Assembly (NCBI GenBank): GCA_016718385.1 | Contig: JADKDK010000006.1 | Coordinates: 186,001 to 250,000, forward strand | Origin: Gammaproteobacteria bacterium | GTDB taxonomy: Bacteria; Pseudomonadota; Gammaproteobacteria; Pseudomonadales; UBA5518 | Length of the DNA stretch: 64,000 bases | Direction: 5' to 3' | Shown: piece after piece, positions 34,558-43,553 of the stretch | Layout: every line of letters starts with the position of its first letter | How positions within the stretch are numbered: position 1 is the first letter of the stretch | Program-made: the position numbers and the translations under genes | Notes under the pieces: generated by a model | Seen by the model: only the letters and a program-made list of their open reading frames with translations | What the model was told of the DNA's origin: nothing | The model's database searches: none

Positions 34558-35904
34558 CTACGGGGGTTGGCGCAGCACGCGCAGCGAGAGCAGGATCGCG
34601 GGGATGCCGAGCAGGCCGGCGTAGAGGAAGAAGGCCATGTAGCCCTGCGCGTCGACCACCACGCCGGAAAAGCCGCCGATCACCTTCGCCGGCAGCGTCA
34701 TCAGCGAGCTGAACAGCGCGTACTGCGTGGCGGTGTAGGCCTGGTTGGTCAGGCTCGACAGGTAGGCGATGAACACCGCCGCGGCGATGCCGCCGCTCAG
34801 GTTGTCGGCGCTGACCACCACGGCGAGCAGCGGCAGGCTGGGCTCGAGCACGGCGAGCCCCGCGAACAGCAGGTTGGTGAGCGCCACCAGCACCGCGCCC
34901 AGCACCAGCGGCCGCGCGATGCCGAAGCGCACCACCAGCACGCCGCCCAGCGCCGCGCCCGCGATGGTCATGAAGAAGCCGAAGATCTTGGTGACGTCGG
35001 CGATGTCGGTCTTGCTGAAGCCGAGGTCGAGGTAGAAGGGGTTGGCCATCACCCCCATCGTGATGTCGCTCAGCTTGTACAGACTGATCAGCAGCAGGAT
35101 CAGCAACGCCTCGCGCCCGTTGCGCGCGAAGAAATCCACGAATGGCGCAACCACCGCATCGGACAGGAACGCCAGCGCCCGCCCGAGGGGGCCGCGGCGC
35201 CTTGACGCGCCCAGCGCCTGCTCGACGCGCGCCTCCAGCTCACAGGCCGCCGCAGCGGCCACATGATCGGGCTCGCGCAGCGCCAGCGTGGTGACGATAC
35301 CGCCGGCCATCAGCACGGCCATCACCACGTAGGCCACTTCCCACGACGCGCCCTCGGCGAGGTAGAACGCGCCCGCGCCCGCCACCAGCAGCGCGATGCG
35401 GTAGCCGAGCACGTAGGCCGCGGCCATCGCGCCCTGGAACTCCGGGTCCATGGCCTCGATGCGCCAAGCGTCGATCGTGATGTCCTGGGTCGCGGAGCCG
35501 AAGGCCACCAGCAACGCGAACCACGCCACCAGCGCGAGATCGGCCACCGGATCGGCCTGCGCCATGCCCAGCAGCCCGGCGGCGATCACCAGCTGCGCGG
35601 CCAGCATCCAGCTGCGGCGCTTGCCCAGCCAGCGCGTCAGCAGCGGCAGCGCCACGCGGTCCACCACCGGCGCCCACAGCACCTTGATCGAATAGATGAT
35701 GCCGATCCAGCTGAAGAAGCCGATCACGCTGCGCTCGACCCCGACGTCGCGCTGCCATCCCGAGAGCGTCGGCCCGATCAGCAGGAACGGCAGCCCGGCG
35801 CTGAAGCCGAGCCAGATCATCGCGAACACACGCGGGCGCGTGTAGACCAGCAGTGCCTCGCGCCAGCTGCGCGCCGGGGCGGCGCGCGCCGGATCCTCAG
35901 TCAC
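34558..35904 (-). CDS. ampG: AmpG muropeptide permease
   Basis: A 448-residue major facilitator protein with about 12-14 membrane helices. The start region YTRPRVFAMIWLGFSAGLPF and the motif SATQDITIDAWR are typical of AmpG, which imports anhydro-muropeptides for peptidoglycan recycling. The GTG start at 35904 overlaps the yajQ stop by eight bases, so they are coupled. It works with AmpD, encoded here at 43.6 kb. Confidence 0.93.
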   Translation of the reverse strand: MTEDPARAAPARSWREALLVYTRPRVFAMIWLGFSAGLPFLLIGPTLSGWQRDVGVERSVIGFFSWIGIIYSIKVLWAPVVDRVALPLLTRWLGKRRSWMLAAQLVIAAGLLGMAQADPVADLALVAWFALLVAFGSATQDITIDAWRIEAMDPEFQGAMAAAYVLGYRIALLVAGAGAFYLAEGASWEVAYVVMAVLMAGGIVTTLALREPDHVAAAAACELEARVEQALGASRRRGPLGRALAFLSDAVVAPFVDFFARNGREALLILLLISLYKLSDITMGVMANPFYLDLGFSKTDIADVTKIFGFFMTIAGAALGGVLVVRFGIARPLVLGAVLVALTNLLFAGLAVLEPSLPLLAVVVSADNLSGGIAAAVFIAYLSSLTNQAYTATQYALFSSLMTLPAKVIGGFSGVVVDAQGYMAFFLYAGLLGIPAILLSLRVLRQPP

Positions 35905-36379
35905 GGAAATTTTCGAATTGCAGCGGCACGTCGATGTCGCTCGCGCGCAGCAGCGCGATCACGTCCTGCAGGTCGTCGCGCTTCTTGCCGGTCACGCGCA
36001 CCTGCTCGCCCTGGATCGCGGCCTGCACCTTGAGCTTGGCGTCCTTCACCATCTTCACGATCTTGCGGCACAGATCGGTGTCGAGCCCGTGCTGCATCGT
36101 GACGTCCTGTTTCACCACCTTGCCGGACTTCTGCACGTCGCCTGGCTTCACAGCGCGCGGGTCGATCTTGCACTTGGTCAGCGCGCCGCGAAGGATGTCG
36201 AGCATCTGCTCGAGCTGGAACTCGGCCTCGGCGTGCAGCGTGACCACGCGCTCCTTGCGCTCGAATCCGGCGTCCACGCCCTTGAAGTCGAAGCGGGTCT
36301 CGATCACGCGGCTGGCCTGGTCGACCGCGTTGGTGAAGGCGTGCAGGTCCACTTCGGACACCACGTCGAAGGACGGCAT
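35897..36379 (-). CDS. yajQ: YajQ family nucleotide-binding protein
   Basis: A 160-residue YajQ/UPF0234 protein starting MPSFDVVSEVDLHAFTNAVDQ and ending VPLQFENFRD, both conserved ends. Members bind nucleotides, and some Xanthomonas relatives bind cyclic di-GMP. The ATG at 36379 follows GAGGAGAACCC. It is divergent from the reductase gene at 36462, with an 82-bp shared promoter region. Confidence 0.96.
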   Translation of the reverse strand: MPSFDVVSEVDLHAFTNAVDQASRVIETRFDFKGVDAGFERKERVVTLHAEAEFQLEQMLDILRGALTKCKIDPRAVKPGDVQKSGKVVKQDVTMQHGLDTDLCRKIVKMVKDAKLKVQAAIQGEQVRVTGKKRDDLQDVIALLRASDIDVPLQFENFRD

Positions 36380-36461
36380 CGGGTTCTCCTCTTGTCCGTA
36401 TTTGTCCGTATCGAATGCGTCGGGCGCGAGCGCGAGCGCGCCGATCGTGGATAATGCCGCG

Positions 36462-37406
36462 ATGACAGACGACGCGACCCCCTCCACTGCGCCCGCCTGG
36501 CACGTGCTCGGCACGGGCTCGATGGCGTGCCTGTGGGCCGCCAGCCTCGCGGCCAGCGGCCACGAGGTCAGCCTGATTGCGCGCGACCGCTCGCGGCACG
36601 CAGCGTATCACGGCATAACACTGGAATCAGCCGCCGGCGGCGAGCACTTCGAGCCCGCGCTGGAAACGCGCGAATCCGCCACCCCGATCGCACAACTGCT
36701 GGTGTGCACCAAGGCATACGACGCGCTGGATGCGCTGGCCGGCATCGCGCACCGGCTGGCGCCCGAGGCCGCGGTGGTGCTGCTGCAGAACGGCATGGGA
36801 TTCCACGACGAGGCGCTGAGCCTGGTTGGTGGCGCGCGCCTGTTCTGCGCGCTCAGCACCGAGGGCGCCTGGTGCCCGGCGCCGTTCCACGTGCGCCACG
36901 CGGGCCGGGGCGTCACGCTGCTCGGACGCTACCCGCGCGGGCCGCGCGAGGATGCGCAAGCGCTCGCGCGCGCGCTGCCCACCCGGCGCCTCGAGGTCCG
37001 CCCGGTCGACGACATCGAGCACGAGATGTGGCGCAAGCTCGCGGTCAATTGCACGATCAACGCGCTCACCGCCGTGTACGGCTGTCCGAACGGCGCGCTG
37101 CTGGAGCCGGGCGACCCGGGGCGTGATTTCGCGGCCGTGTGCTTCGAGACCGCGGCCGTGCTAGACGCGCTCGGCCAGCACATCATCGCCGCGGAACTGC
37201 CGGCCGCCGCCACCGAGGTCGCGCGCCGCACCGCCGCGAACCGTTCCTCGATGCTGCAGGACGTGCAGGCCCGCCGGCGCACGGAGATCGACTACATCAA
37301 CGGCTTCCTGTGCCGGCGCGCCGAGGCCGCCGACTTCCCCTGCCACTTCAATCGCGTATTGTGCAGGCGGATCCGCGCGCTGGAGCAGGGATACCTGTCG
37401 CGATGA
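36462..37406 (+). CDS. Ketopantoate reductase-like protein (PanE/ApbA family)
   Basis: A 314-residue protein with an N-terminal nucleotide-binding fold (VLGTGSMACLWAASLAASGHEV) and the C-terminal ApbA helix bundle with conserved KLAVNCTINALTA. The family reduces ketopantoate to pantoate with NADPH for CoA synthesis. The usual GxGxxG glycine is replaced in GTGSMAC, so activity is likely but not certain. Start is the ATG at 36462. Confidence 0.88.
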   Translation: MTDDATPSTAPAWHVLGTGSMACLWAASLAASGHEVSLIARDRSRHAAYHGITLESAAGGEHFEPALETRESATPIAQLLVCTKAYDALDALAGIAHRLAPEAAVVLLQNGMGFHDEALSLVGGARLFCALSTEGAWCPAPFHVRHAGRGVTLLGRYPRGPREDAQALARALPTRRLEVRPVDDIEHEMWRKLAVNCTINALTAVYGCPNGALLEPGDPGRDFAAVCFETAAVLDALGQHIIAAELPAAATEVARRTAANRSSMLQDVQARRRTEIDYINGFLCRRAEAADFPCHFNRVLCRRIRALEQGYLSR

Positions 37407-37412
37407 ACACCC

Positions 37413-37545
37413 GTGGGTCCGAATTCATTCGGACATGCCCCGTGGGTCCGCATTCATGCGGACATGCGGACCACTGCATCGCCGATGGCATTCGTCGCCA
37501 TGAATGGCGACCTACGGGCCATGTCGCCATGAATGGCGACCTGCG
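37413..37545. repeat. REP cluster between the reductase and the B12-binding protein gene (4-5 units)
   Basis: Forward units with arms CCGAA/TTCGG (37413) and CCGC/GCGG (about 37444), then two reverse units with arms GCC/GGC near 37496 and 37524. The last one provides the ATG and first codons of the gene at 37529. Confidence 0.92.
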
Positions 37546-38353
37546 GGTTTGGGTGCTGGCGCTGCTGTTGTTCTGTGCCGGCGCGGTGCGGGCGACCGAA
37601 GCGCCGCAGCGCGTGGTGTCGCTCAACCTGTGCACCGACCAGATCCTGCTCGCGCTGCTGCCGCGCGAGCGCATCGCGATGCTGAGCCAACTGGCCGCCG
37701 ATCGCACGCTGTCGTGGGCCGCGGCGCGCGCCGAGGGCATCGCGCGCTTCGACGGCTCGGTCGAGCGCATCGTGCAGCTGGACCCGGACCTGGTGCTCAC
37801 CGGCTCACAGGCATCGCTCAGCAGCGCCGCGATGCTGAAACGTCTCGGCTATCGCGTCGAGACCATCGCGATGCCGGAGACCATCGCCACTTCGCTCGCC
37901 TTCATCGAGCACACCGCGGCACTGCTCGGCGAAGCCGGGGCCGGCGCCGCGTTGAGCCGTGATACGGCGCGCCGGCTGGACGTGGTGCGAAACGCGATGG
38001 CCGGGCGCCCGCATGAACTCGGGCTGATCTACCTGCCGAACGGACTCAGCCCCGGCGCCGGCACGCTGAAGGACGAACTGCTGGCGCTCGCCGGCTGGCG
38101 CAACCTCGCCAGCGAACGCGGCATCAGCGGATACGGCACGCTGCCGCTGGAGGACCTGGTGTCGCACGCCCCGCGCGCCGTGCTGTTCGACGCCGTCGAC
38201 CTCGAGCACGCTTCGCTTGCGCAGCAGCTGCTGCGCCACCCCGCGCTCAGCCGCCACGTACCCTCCCGCACCGTGCCCACCGCCAGCTGGATCTGCGGCG
38301 GCCCCCAGATCGCGGAAGCCGCCGAAGCCCTCGCCCGCCTGCACGGCGAATAA
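37529..38353 (+). CDS. Periplasmic cobalamin-type ABC substrate-binding protein (BtuF-like)
   Basis: A 274-residue type III binding protein. Signal peptide VWVLALLLFCAGAVRA is followed by RVVSLNLCTDQILLALLP, the conserved start of the PBP_2/BtuF fold. It would bind vitamin B12 or a corrinoid in the periplasm. Upstream of btuB but before the riboswitch, so separately controlled. The ATG and first five codons (MNGDL) are read from a REP hairpin. No BtuC or BtuD genes are near. Confidence 0.87.
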   Translation: MNGDLRVWVLALLLFCAGAVRATEAPQRVVSLNLCTDQILLALLPRERIAMLSQLAADRTLSWAAARAEGIARFDGSVERIVQLDPDLVLTGSQASLSSAAMLKRLGYRVETIAMPETIATSLAFIEHTAALLGEAGAGAALSRDTARRLDVVRNAMAGRPHELGLIYLPNGLSPGAGTLKDELLALAGWRNLASERGISGYGTLPLEDLVSHAPRAVLFDAVDLEHASLAQQLLRHPALSRHVPSRTVPTASWICGGPQIAEAAEALARLHGE

Positions 38354-38363
38354 GGCCCCGCCC

Positions 38364-38485
38364 GTGGGTCCGGCCTTCGTGGGTCCGGCCTTCGTGGGTC
38401 CGGCCTTCGTGGGTCCGGCTTCAGCCGGACAGGTGTCCGAATGAATTCGGACCCACGAGCGATGTCCGCATGAATGCGGACCTAC
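38364..38485. repeat. REP cluster with three tandem half-units
   Basis: GTGGGTCCGGCCTTC occurs three times in tandem with a 15-bp period (38364, 38379, 38394). A full forward unit with arms CCGGC/GCCGG and loop TTCA follows at 38409, then reverse units with arms CCGAA/TTCGG and CCGC/GCGG. The half-units carry head and one arm only. Confidence 0.95.
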
Positions 38486-38530
38486 GAGAGTTGACGAGGA
38501 ACGGGGCAGCGGGTAAGTTGCCGCCCCTGT

Positions 38531-38741
38531 CGCGGACGGTGTCCAGCGGCGTCGCGCCACGAGGCGGCGGCGACGCTGGATGAAACGGGAAGTCTGGTGC
38601 AATCCCAGCGCTGCCCCCGCAACGGTAAGTGAGCATGGACCGGCACAGAGCCACTGTCGCAGACGCAGCACGCGTCGGATGGGAAGGCGCCGGCCCGATC
38701 CCCCCGGGGTCCACTCACGAGCCCGGAGACCGGCCATCCGT
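38531..38741 (+). promoter_or_regulatory. Cobalamin (B12) riboswitch
   Basis: The element shows the conserved blocks GAAACGGGAAGTCTGGTGC, CCCCCGCAACGGTAAGTG, GAGCCACTG, GGAAGGCGCCGG and the B12 box AGCCCGGAGACCGGCC near its 3' end (about 38720-38735), with a closing P1 stem around it. Adenosylcobalamin binding would lower btuB expression. The btuB start is 117 bp downstream. Confidence 0.96.
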
Positions 38742-38857
38742 GATTCACTGCGATCGAGCGGCGGGCTCGGCGGTAGTCGGCATCCTGCCCGGATCGCCGC
38801 TCCCTTCCCTCGTCCCCTCGTCGCGTTTCCATCACTCCATGGATCCGGGGAGGGACC

Positions 38858-40804
38858 ATGAGCATTTCCCGTCGACTGATTTCCCTCACGCTGCTGAGCG
38901 GCGCAAGCACCCTGAACGCCGATACGGCCAACCGCATCGAACAGATCATCGTGAGCGGCGTGCGCACCGAGCAACCGGCGCTGAACAGCCCCGCGGCGGT
39001 GAGCGTGATCACGCGCGAGGACATCGAGAGGAGCGGCGCGCTGACCGTGGCCGAGGCGCTGCGCGGGCGCGCCGGCCTGCAGATCCGCGACACCATCGGC
39101 GACGGCGGACGCGGCGTGGTCGTGAGCATGCGCGGCTTCGGCGAGAACGCGCCGAACAACACCCTGGTGCTGGTCGACGGCCGGCGCCTCAACAACCCCA
39201 CGCTCGCGGGCCCGGACCTGAACAGCGTCGCGCTGAAGGACATCGAGCGCATCGAGATCCTGCAGGGCGGCGCCGGCGTGCTGTTCGGCGACCAGGCGGT
39301 GGGCGGCGTGATCAACGTGATCACGCGCACGCCCGACAAGGCCGCGCTCGCGCTCGAGGCCGGCGGCGGGACGCACAACGCCGAGCGCTACGCCGCGAGC
39401 GCCAGCCAGCGCTTCGCCAACGGCATCGGCGTGCGCCTGAGCGCCGAGCAGCGCGAGAGCGACAACTACCGCGACAACAACGCCACCGAGTACACCAACG
39501 CGCTCGGCCTGCTCGAATACAACTGGAACGACGGCCGCGTGTTCGCCGAGCTGCAGCGGATCGACGATGACCTCGAGCTCCCCGGCGCACTGCCCGAGGC
39601 GCTCGCGCGCCAGGACCGCCGCCAGAGCCTGGACTGGTACGCCCAGGATTTTGCGGACCTGCAGACCACCACTTGGCGCCTCGGCGGGCGTTATGCGCTC
39701 ACCCCGGTGTGGTCGGCGGAAATGGAAATCACAGAGCGCGAGAACGACGGCGACGGCTACCAGTCGGCGCCCAACACCACCGAGATGCAAGTCGCCAGCG
39801 TGAACCCGCGCCTGGTCGGACGCTTCGAGCGCCCGGCGGGCACCGCCACGCTGACGCTGGGCTTCGACGCCACCGACAGCGAGTACCTGCTCGACATCCC
39901 GGAGTTCTTCTTCCAGACCGACTTCGAGCAGGAGCAGCGCGACAGCTACGCGCAGCTCGTGTATCCGCTCACCGAAACCGTGCAGGTCTCGGCCGGCGCA
40001 CGCCGCTCGGAGGTCGATGACGACAACCGCGGCAACGACATGCAGAACGGCGACGGCGCCACGGTGACCACGGCATCCATCGCCTGGTATTTCCGCCCCG
40101 AAATGCGCCTGCTGTTGCGCCGCGACGAAGTGCTACGCTACGCCAGCGTGGACGAGAACGGCTACACGCTGCCCGGCGTCGCGTTCCTCGAACCGCAGAC
40201 CGGCGCCTCGTGGGAAGGCGGCCTCGAGTGGTTCGACCCGCGCTTCAACGGCCGCGCGATGCTGTTCGACCTGGAGCTCGACGACGAGATCCTCTACGAC
40301 CCGAGCGCGCTGGGAAGCCTGGCGGAGTTCGGCATCTTCGGCGCGAACATCAACCTCGACTCCTCGCGCCGGCGCGGCGCGCTGCTCGAGTGGCGCTGGC
40401 AGGCGCTGCAGCGCCTGAGCCTGGGCGGCAGCTACACCTGGACCGACGCCGAGATCACCGCCGGCACCTTCGACGGCAACGAAGTGCCCTACGTGGCCCA
40501 ACACGTGGGCGCGCTCAACACGACCTGGGACGTCGGCAGGGGCATCAGCGCCTTCGTCGAATACGCGTACAACGGTTCGCGCTACGCGCTGGGCGACGAC
40601 GCCAACGCCTACAGCCGCATCGATGCCGAGGGCGTGCTGAACATGGCGCTGCGCTGGGCATCGGGACACTGGAACGCGACGCTGCGCGCGAACAACCTCA
40701 ACGATGAGGAGTACGATTCGCTGACCAGCGTGCTGTACGGCGAGCGCAGCGTCTACCCGGCCCCCGAGCGCACCCTGTACCTTACGCTGGGTTACACACT
40801 CTGA
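38858..40804 (+). CDS. btuB: TonB-dependent vitamin B12 receptor BtuB
   Basis: A 648-residue outer membrane receptor. A signal peptide (about residues 1-21) is followed by a TonB box-like EQIIVSG, a plug domain (SVITREDIERSG to VINVITRTP) and a 22-strand barrel ending LYLTLGYTL with a terminal aromatic-type strand. The B12 riboswitch directly upstream supports cobalamin as substrate. Start is the ATG at 38858 after GGGAGGGACC. Confidence 0.93.
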   Translation: MSISRRLISLTLLSGASTLNADTANRIEQIIVSGVRTEQPALNSPAAVSVITREDIERSGALTVAEALRGRAGLQIRDTIGDGGRGVVVSMRGFGENAPNNTLVLVDGRRLNNPTLAGPDLNSVALKDIERIEILQGGAGVLFGDQAVGGVINVITRTPDKAALALEAGGGTHNAERYAASASQRFANGIGVRLSAEQRESDNYRDNNATEYTNALGLLEYNWNDGRVFAELQRIDDDLELPGALPEALARQDRRQSLDWYAQDFADLQTTTWRLGGRYALTPVWSAEMEITERENDGDGYQSAPNTTEMQVASVNPRLVGRFERPAGTATLTLGFDATDSEYLLDIPEFFFQTDFEQEQRDSYAQLVYPLTETVQVSAGARRSEVDDDNRGNDMQNGDGATVTTASIAWYFRPEMRLLLRRDEVLRYASVDENGYTLPGVAFLEPQTGASWEGGLEWFDPRFNGRAMLFDLELDDEILYDPSALGSLAEFGIFGANINLDSSRRRGALLEWRWQALQRLSLGGSYTWTDAEITAGTFDGNEVPYVAQHVGALNTTWDVGRGISAFVEYAYNGSRYALGDDANAYSRIDAEGVLNMALRWASGHWNATLRANNLNDEEYDSLTSVLYGERSVYPAPERTLYLTLGYTL

Positions 40805-40808
40805 CCCC

Positions 40809-40952
40809 GTGGGTCCGGCTCTCGTGGGTCCGGATTCATTCGGACATTTTTGACCGCCGCCGCACGTCCGCATGAATGCGGACCCACGCACGGCCCGTAG
40901 GTCCGGATTCATCCGGACAATTCTTCTCTTGTCCGCATGAATGCGGACCCAC
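40809..40952. repeat. REP cluster between btuB and the adenosyltransferase (4 full, 1 partial)
   Basis: A half-unit (GTGGGTCCGGCT) at 40809 is followed by forward CCGAA/TTCGG, reverse CCGC/GCGG, forward CCGGA/TCCGG and reverse CCGC/GCGG units. Alternating orientation gives inverted pairs. Confidence 0.93.
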
Positions 40953-40972
40953 GAACGAAGTGAGGGACAACG

Positions 40973-41521
40973 ATGGGACACCGCCTCTCGAAGATCTACA
41001 CCCGCACCGGCGATGACGGCACCACGGGGCTATCCGACGGCAGCCGCGTGCGCAAGGACTGCGCGCGCATGCACACCATCGGCGCCATCGACGAGACCAA
41101 CTCGCTGCTCGGCCTGCTGATCGCGGAACTGGAAGCGCAGGATCCGCTGGCGGCGGTGTTCACCGCCATCCAGCACGATTTGTTCGACCTCGGCGGCGAA
41201 TTGTCGATCCCGGGTGCCGCGATGGTCGGCGCCGGGCGCGTGACCTGGCTCGAGGAGCGCACCGACGAACTGAACGCCGAACTGCCGCCGCTGAAGAATT
41301 TCATCCTGCCCGGCGGCTCGCGCGCCGCCGCGATCTGCCACCTCGTGCGCACCGTGTGCCGGCGCGCCGAGCGCGAGATGGTCAGCCTGGCCGCCACGGA
41401 AACCGTGAACGCCGACGGCGCGCATTTCCTGAACCGGCTCTCGGACCTGCTGTTCGTGGCCGCGCGCGTGATCGCGCGGCGCAACGGCGGCCAGGAAGTG
41501 CTATGGCAGCAGCGGAAATAG
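40973..41521 (+). CDS. Cob(I)alamin adenosyltransferase (PduO/MMAB type)
   Basis: A 182-residue PduO-type ATP:cob(I)alamin adenosyltransferase. The N-terminal ATP motif RTGDDGTTGLSDG (11-23), the GAIDETNSLLG segment and the C-terminal LNRLSDLLFVAAR are conserved. It makes adenosylcobalamin, matching the B12 uptake genes upstream. The ATG at 40973 follows GTGAGGGACAAC. Its 3' end overlaps the convergent sugar kinase by 21 bp. Confidence 0.95.
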   Translation: MGHRLSKIYTRTGDDGTTGLSDGSRVRKDCARMHTIGAIDETNSLLGLLIAELEAQDPLAAVFTAIQHDLFDLGGELSIPGAAMVGAGRVTWLEERTDELNAELPPLKNFILPGGSRAAAICHLVRTVCRRAEREMVSLAATETVNADGAHFLNRLSDLLFVAARVIARRNGGQEVLWQQRK

Positions 41522-42547
41522 CCAGGCCGCGCCCCTGACCCCGCTGGAATCCCCATAGCGCGCCGGCACCAGCGCCGTGCGCACCACGTCGGAAAATACC
41601 TGCGCGCCCCAGCGCGCCGGCACCTCGTCGTAAAGCCGTTCGATATTGCTGAGCCCGCCGCCGAGCACGATCACGTGCGGGTCCAGCACGTTGATCACCT
41701 GCGCCAGCGCGAAGGCGAGCTGGTCTACGTAGAGATCCAGCGCGGCGCATGCGGCAGGATCGCCGCGTGCGGCCAGTGTGGCCACCGCGGCGGCACCGGC
41801 GGGTTGTCCGGATGAATCCGGATCTACGGCCGTGCATGGGTCCGCATTCATGCGGACATGCAGCGGCGGCGCAGAATGTCCGGATGAATCCGGACCTACG
41901 GAGGCGGATCGCCCGGATTCCGTGGGTCCGCATTCATGCGGACAGCCGCCTCCGATCTCGCGATAGGTCCGCAACAACCCCGCCCCCGACAACCACGTCT
42001 CGACGCAATCGCTGCGCCCGCAATAGCACGCGCGCCCTGCCGCCAAACCGCCGCGCGGCCCGCCGAACAGGTTGTGCCCCCACTCGCCGGCAATCGCGTT
42101 CGGCCCGGCGAGCAGCCGGCCGCCGACGCAGATGCCGCCGCCCACCCCGGTACCGAGAATCACGCCGAACACCGTCGCCGCGCCCGCCGCGGCGCCATCG
42201 GTGGCTTCGGACAGCGTGAAACAGTCGGCGTCGTTGGCGAGGCGCACCTCGCGCCCCAGCCGCGCGCTCAGGTCTTCGCGCAGGCGTTCGCCGTTGAGCC
42301 AGGTGGAATTGCAGTTGCGCATGCGTCCCGACACCGGCGAGGCCGCGCCGGGCGTGCCCACGCCCACGCTGCCGCTCTCACCCAGCCCGGATTCGATGCG
42401 CCGCACCAGCGCAGCGATGGCGTCGAGGGTTTGCGCATAGGCGGATTGCGGCGCCGGCACGCGTTCGCGCCACAGCACGCCGCCGGCGGCATCGAGCGCG
42501 ATGCCTTCGATCTTGGTGCCGCCGAGGTCGATGCCGATGCGGATCAC
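41501..42547 (-). CDS. ROK-family sugar kinase with REP-encoded insert
   Basis: A 348-residue ROK kinase, close to fructokinase/Mak. The ATP motif DLGGTKIEG is at residues 7-15 and the catalytic base is D106 (NDAD). The zinc site is H158 (GHNLF) with C174, C176 and C181 (CYCGRSDC). Family length is about 300. Residues about 199-250 are read from four REP hairpins in frame, just after the zinc site; the last third (DPHVIVLGGGLSN) resumes normally. It probably phosphorylates fructose or a hexose. Whether the insert permits activity is unknown. Confidence 0.92.
   Translation of the reverse strand: MIRIGIDLGGTKIEGIALDAAGGVLWRERVPAPQSAYAQTLDAIAALVRRIESGLGESGSVGVGTPGAASPVSGRMRNCNSTWLNGERLREDLSARLGREVRLANDADCFTLSEATDGAAAGAATVFGVILGTGVGGGICVGGRLLAGPNAIAGEWGHNLFGGPRGGLAAGRACYCGRSDCVETWLSGAGLLRTYREIGGGCPHECGPTESGRSASVGPDSSGHSAPPLHVRMNADPCTAVDPDSSGQPAGAAAVATLAARGDPAACAALDLYVDQLAFALAQVINVLDPHVIVLGGGLSNIERLYDEVPARWGAQVFSDVVRTALVPARYGDSSGVRGAAWLFPLLP
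41806..41943. repeat. Four REP hairpins inside the ROK kinase gene
   Basis: Reverse CCGGA/TCCGG unit at 41806, forward CCGC/GCGG at 41838, reverse CCGGA/TCCGG at 41878, forward CCGC/GCGG at 41922. The block keeps the reading frame and has no stop on the kinase strand. Confidence 0.96.
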
Positions 42548-42560
42548 CGCCGGCGGAACC

Positions 42561-43553
42561 TCAGAAGATCATCGCCAGCGCGGCGATGATGGCCAGCCAC
42601 ACCAGCAGCGCGCGACTGTTGAGGTTCTCGATGGCCTGCAACTCGCGCGAGCCGCGTGCGATCAGGGTGTCGGTGGTTGCTTCCACCGCGGGCGCGGCAA
42701 AGGTGAGTGCCGCGTTGCCACAGCGCTCCAGCGCCTCGGCGGTGGCGAGCCGTGCCTCGGCCATCACGCGCTGCCAGGCGTAGAGGCAGGCATCGAAGTC
42801 ACCGACCAGCGCGAAGCTGATGCCAGCGAGGCGCGCCGGCAGCCACTCGATCCAGCGCAGCAACGCGCTCTCCTCGACCGCCGCGGGCACCGCCTCCAGC
42901 GCCGGCTCGGCGACAGCGCCCACCTCGACATCGTCCACCGCAGCCGCCGCCACATCGTCCACCGCGCCGCCCAGGGGCTCGACCACCGCGGCCGACGCGG
43001 CCCCCGCCGGCATCCCGGATTCGCCGCGCGAAGCCTCGCGCTCGAGCACCACGATGCGATAGGCCAGCGCGCCGGCCGGCCCCAGCACCACGAACCAGAA
43101 CAGCACCGCGAACAACCGCTCGAAATGCCGGTAATAAAGGCGGCGGCGTGCCAGTTCGTGCAGCGCCTGCGGATGCACGACCGCGTCCGGCTCGGGCAAT
43201 CCGCCAGCCGCTTCGGTACTCAGCTGCCGGAATGCGGCCTGGAAATCGCCGCGGCTCCAGCGCTGCAGATAGTCGGTGAGCGCCGCGGCCAGGTTGCCGC
43301 GACCCAGCGCATACAGCAGCACCAGCACGAACAGGGCAAGCTCGGCGAGCCCGAACAAGCGGCCGCTGGCCGCGCGCTGCAGCAGCACGACCGCGATCAC
43401 GGGCACCAGGATCAGCACGGCCTGGCGCGGGATGCCGTGCAGACGCGCCGCGACCCAGCGCCGGTACCCGGCATACCAGCGGTCATGCTGCAGGGGCGTG
43501 CTGCCGCGCAACTGCACGATTCCCAGCGCGACGAGAATGGCCAGAAACTCCAC
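42561..43553 (-). CDS. ampE: AmpE, inner membrane beta-lactamase regulatory protein
   Basis: A 330-residue protein with several membrane helices in its first third and its last 20 residues. The usual start EFLAILVALGI is present. The GTG at 43553 overlaps the ampD stop as TAGTG, with AAGGAG upstream. A long Ala/Val/Asp/Glu-rich stretch (about residues 180-235) is less conserved. AmpE acts with AmpD in sensing peptidoglycan recycling, although its biochemical role is unclear. Gene order ampD-ampE supports the name. Confidence 0.88.
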   Translation of the reverse strand: MEFLAILVALGIVQLRGSTPLQHDRWYAGYRRWVAARLHGIPRQAVLILVPVIAVVLLQRAASGRLFGLAELALFVLVLLYALGRGNLAAALTDYLQRWSRGDFQAAFRQLSTEAAGGLPEPDAVVHPQALHELARRRLYYRHFERLFAVLFWFVVLGPAGALAYRIVVLEREASRGESGMPAGAASAAVVEPLGGAVDDVAAAAVDDVEVGAVAEPALEAVPAAVEESALLRWIEWLPARLAGISFALVGDFDACLYAWQRVMAEARLATAEALERCGNAALTFAAPAVEATTDTLIARGSRELQAIENLNSRALLVWLAIIAALAMIF

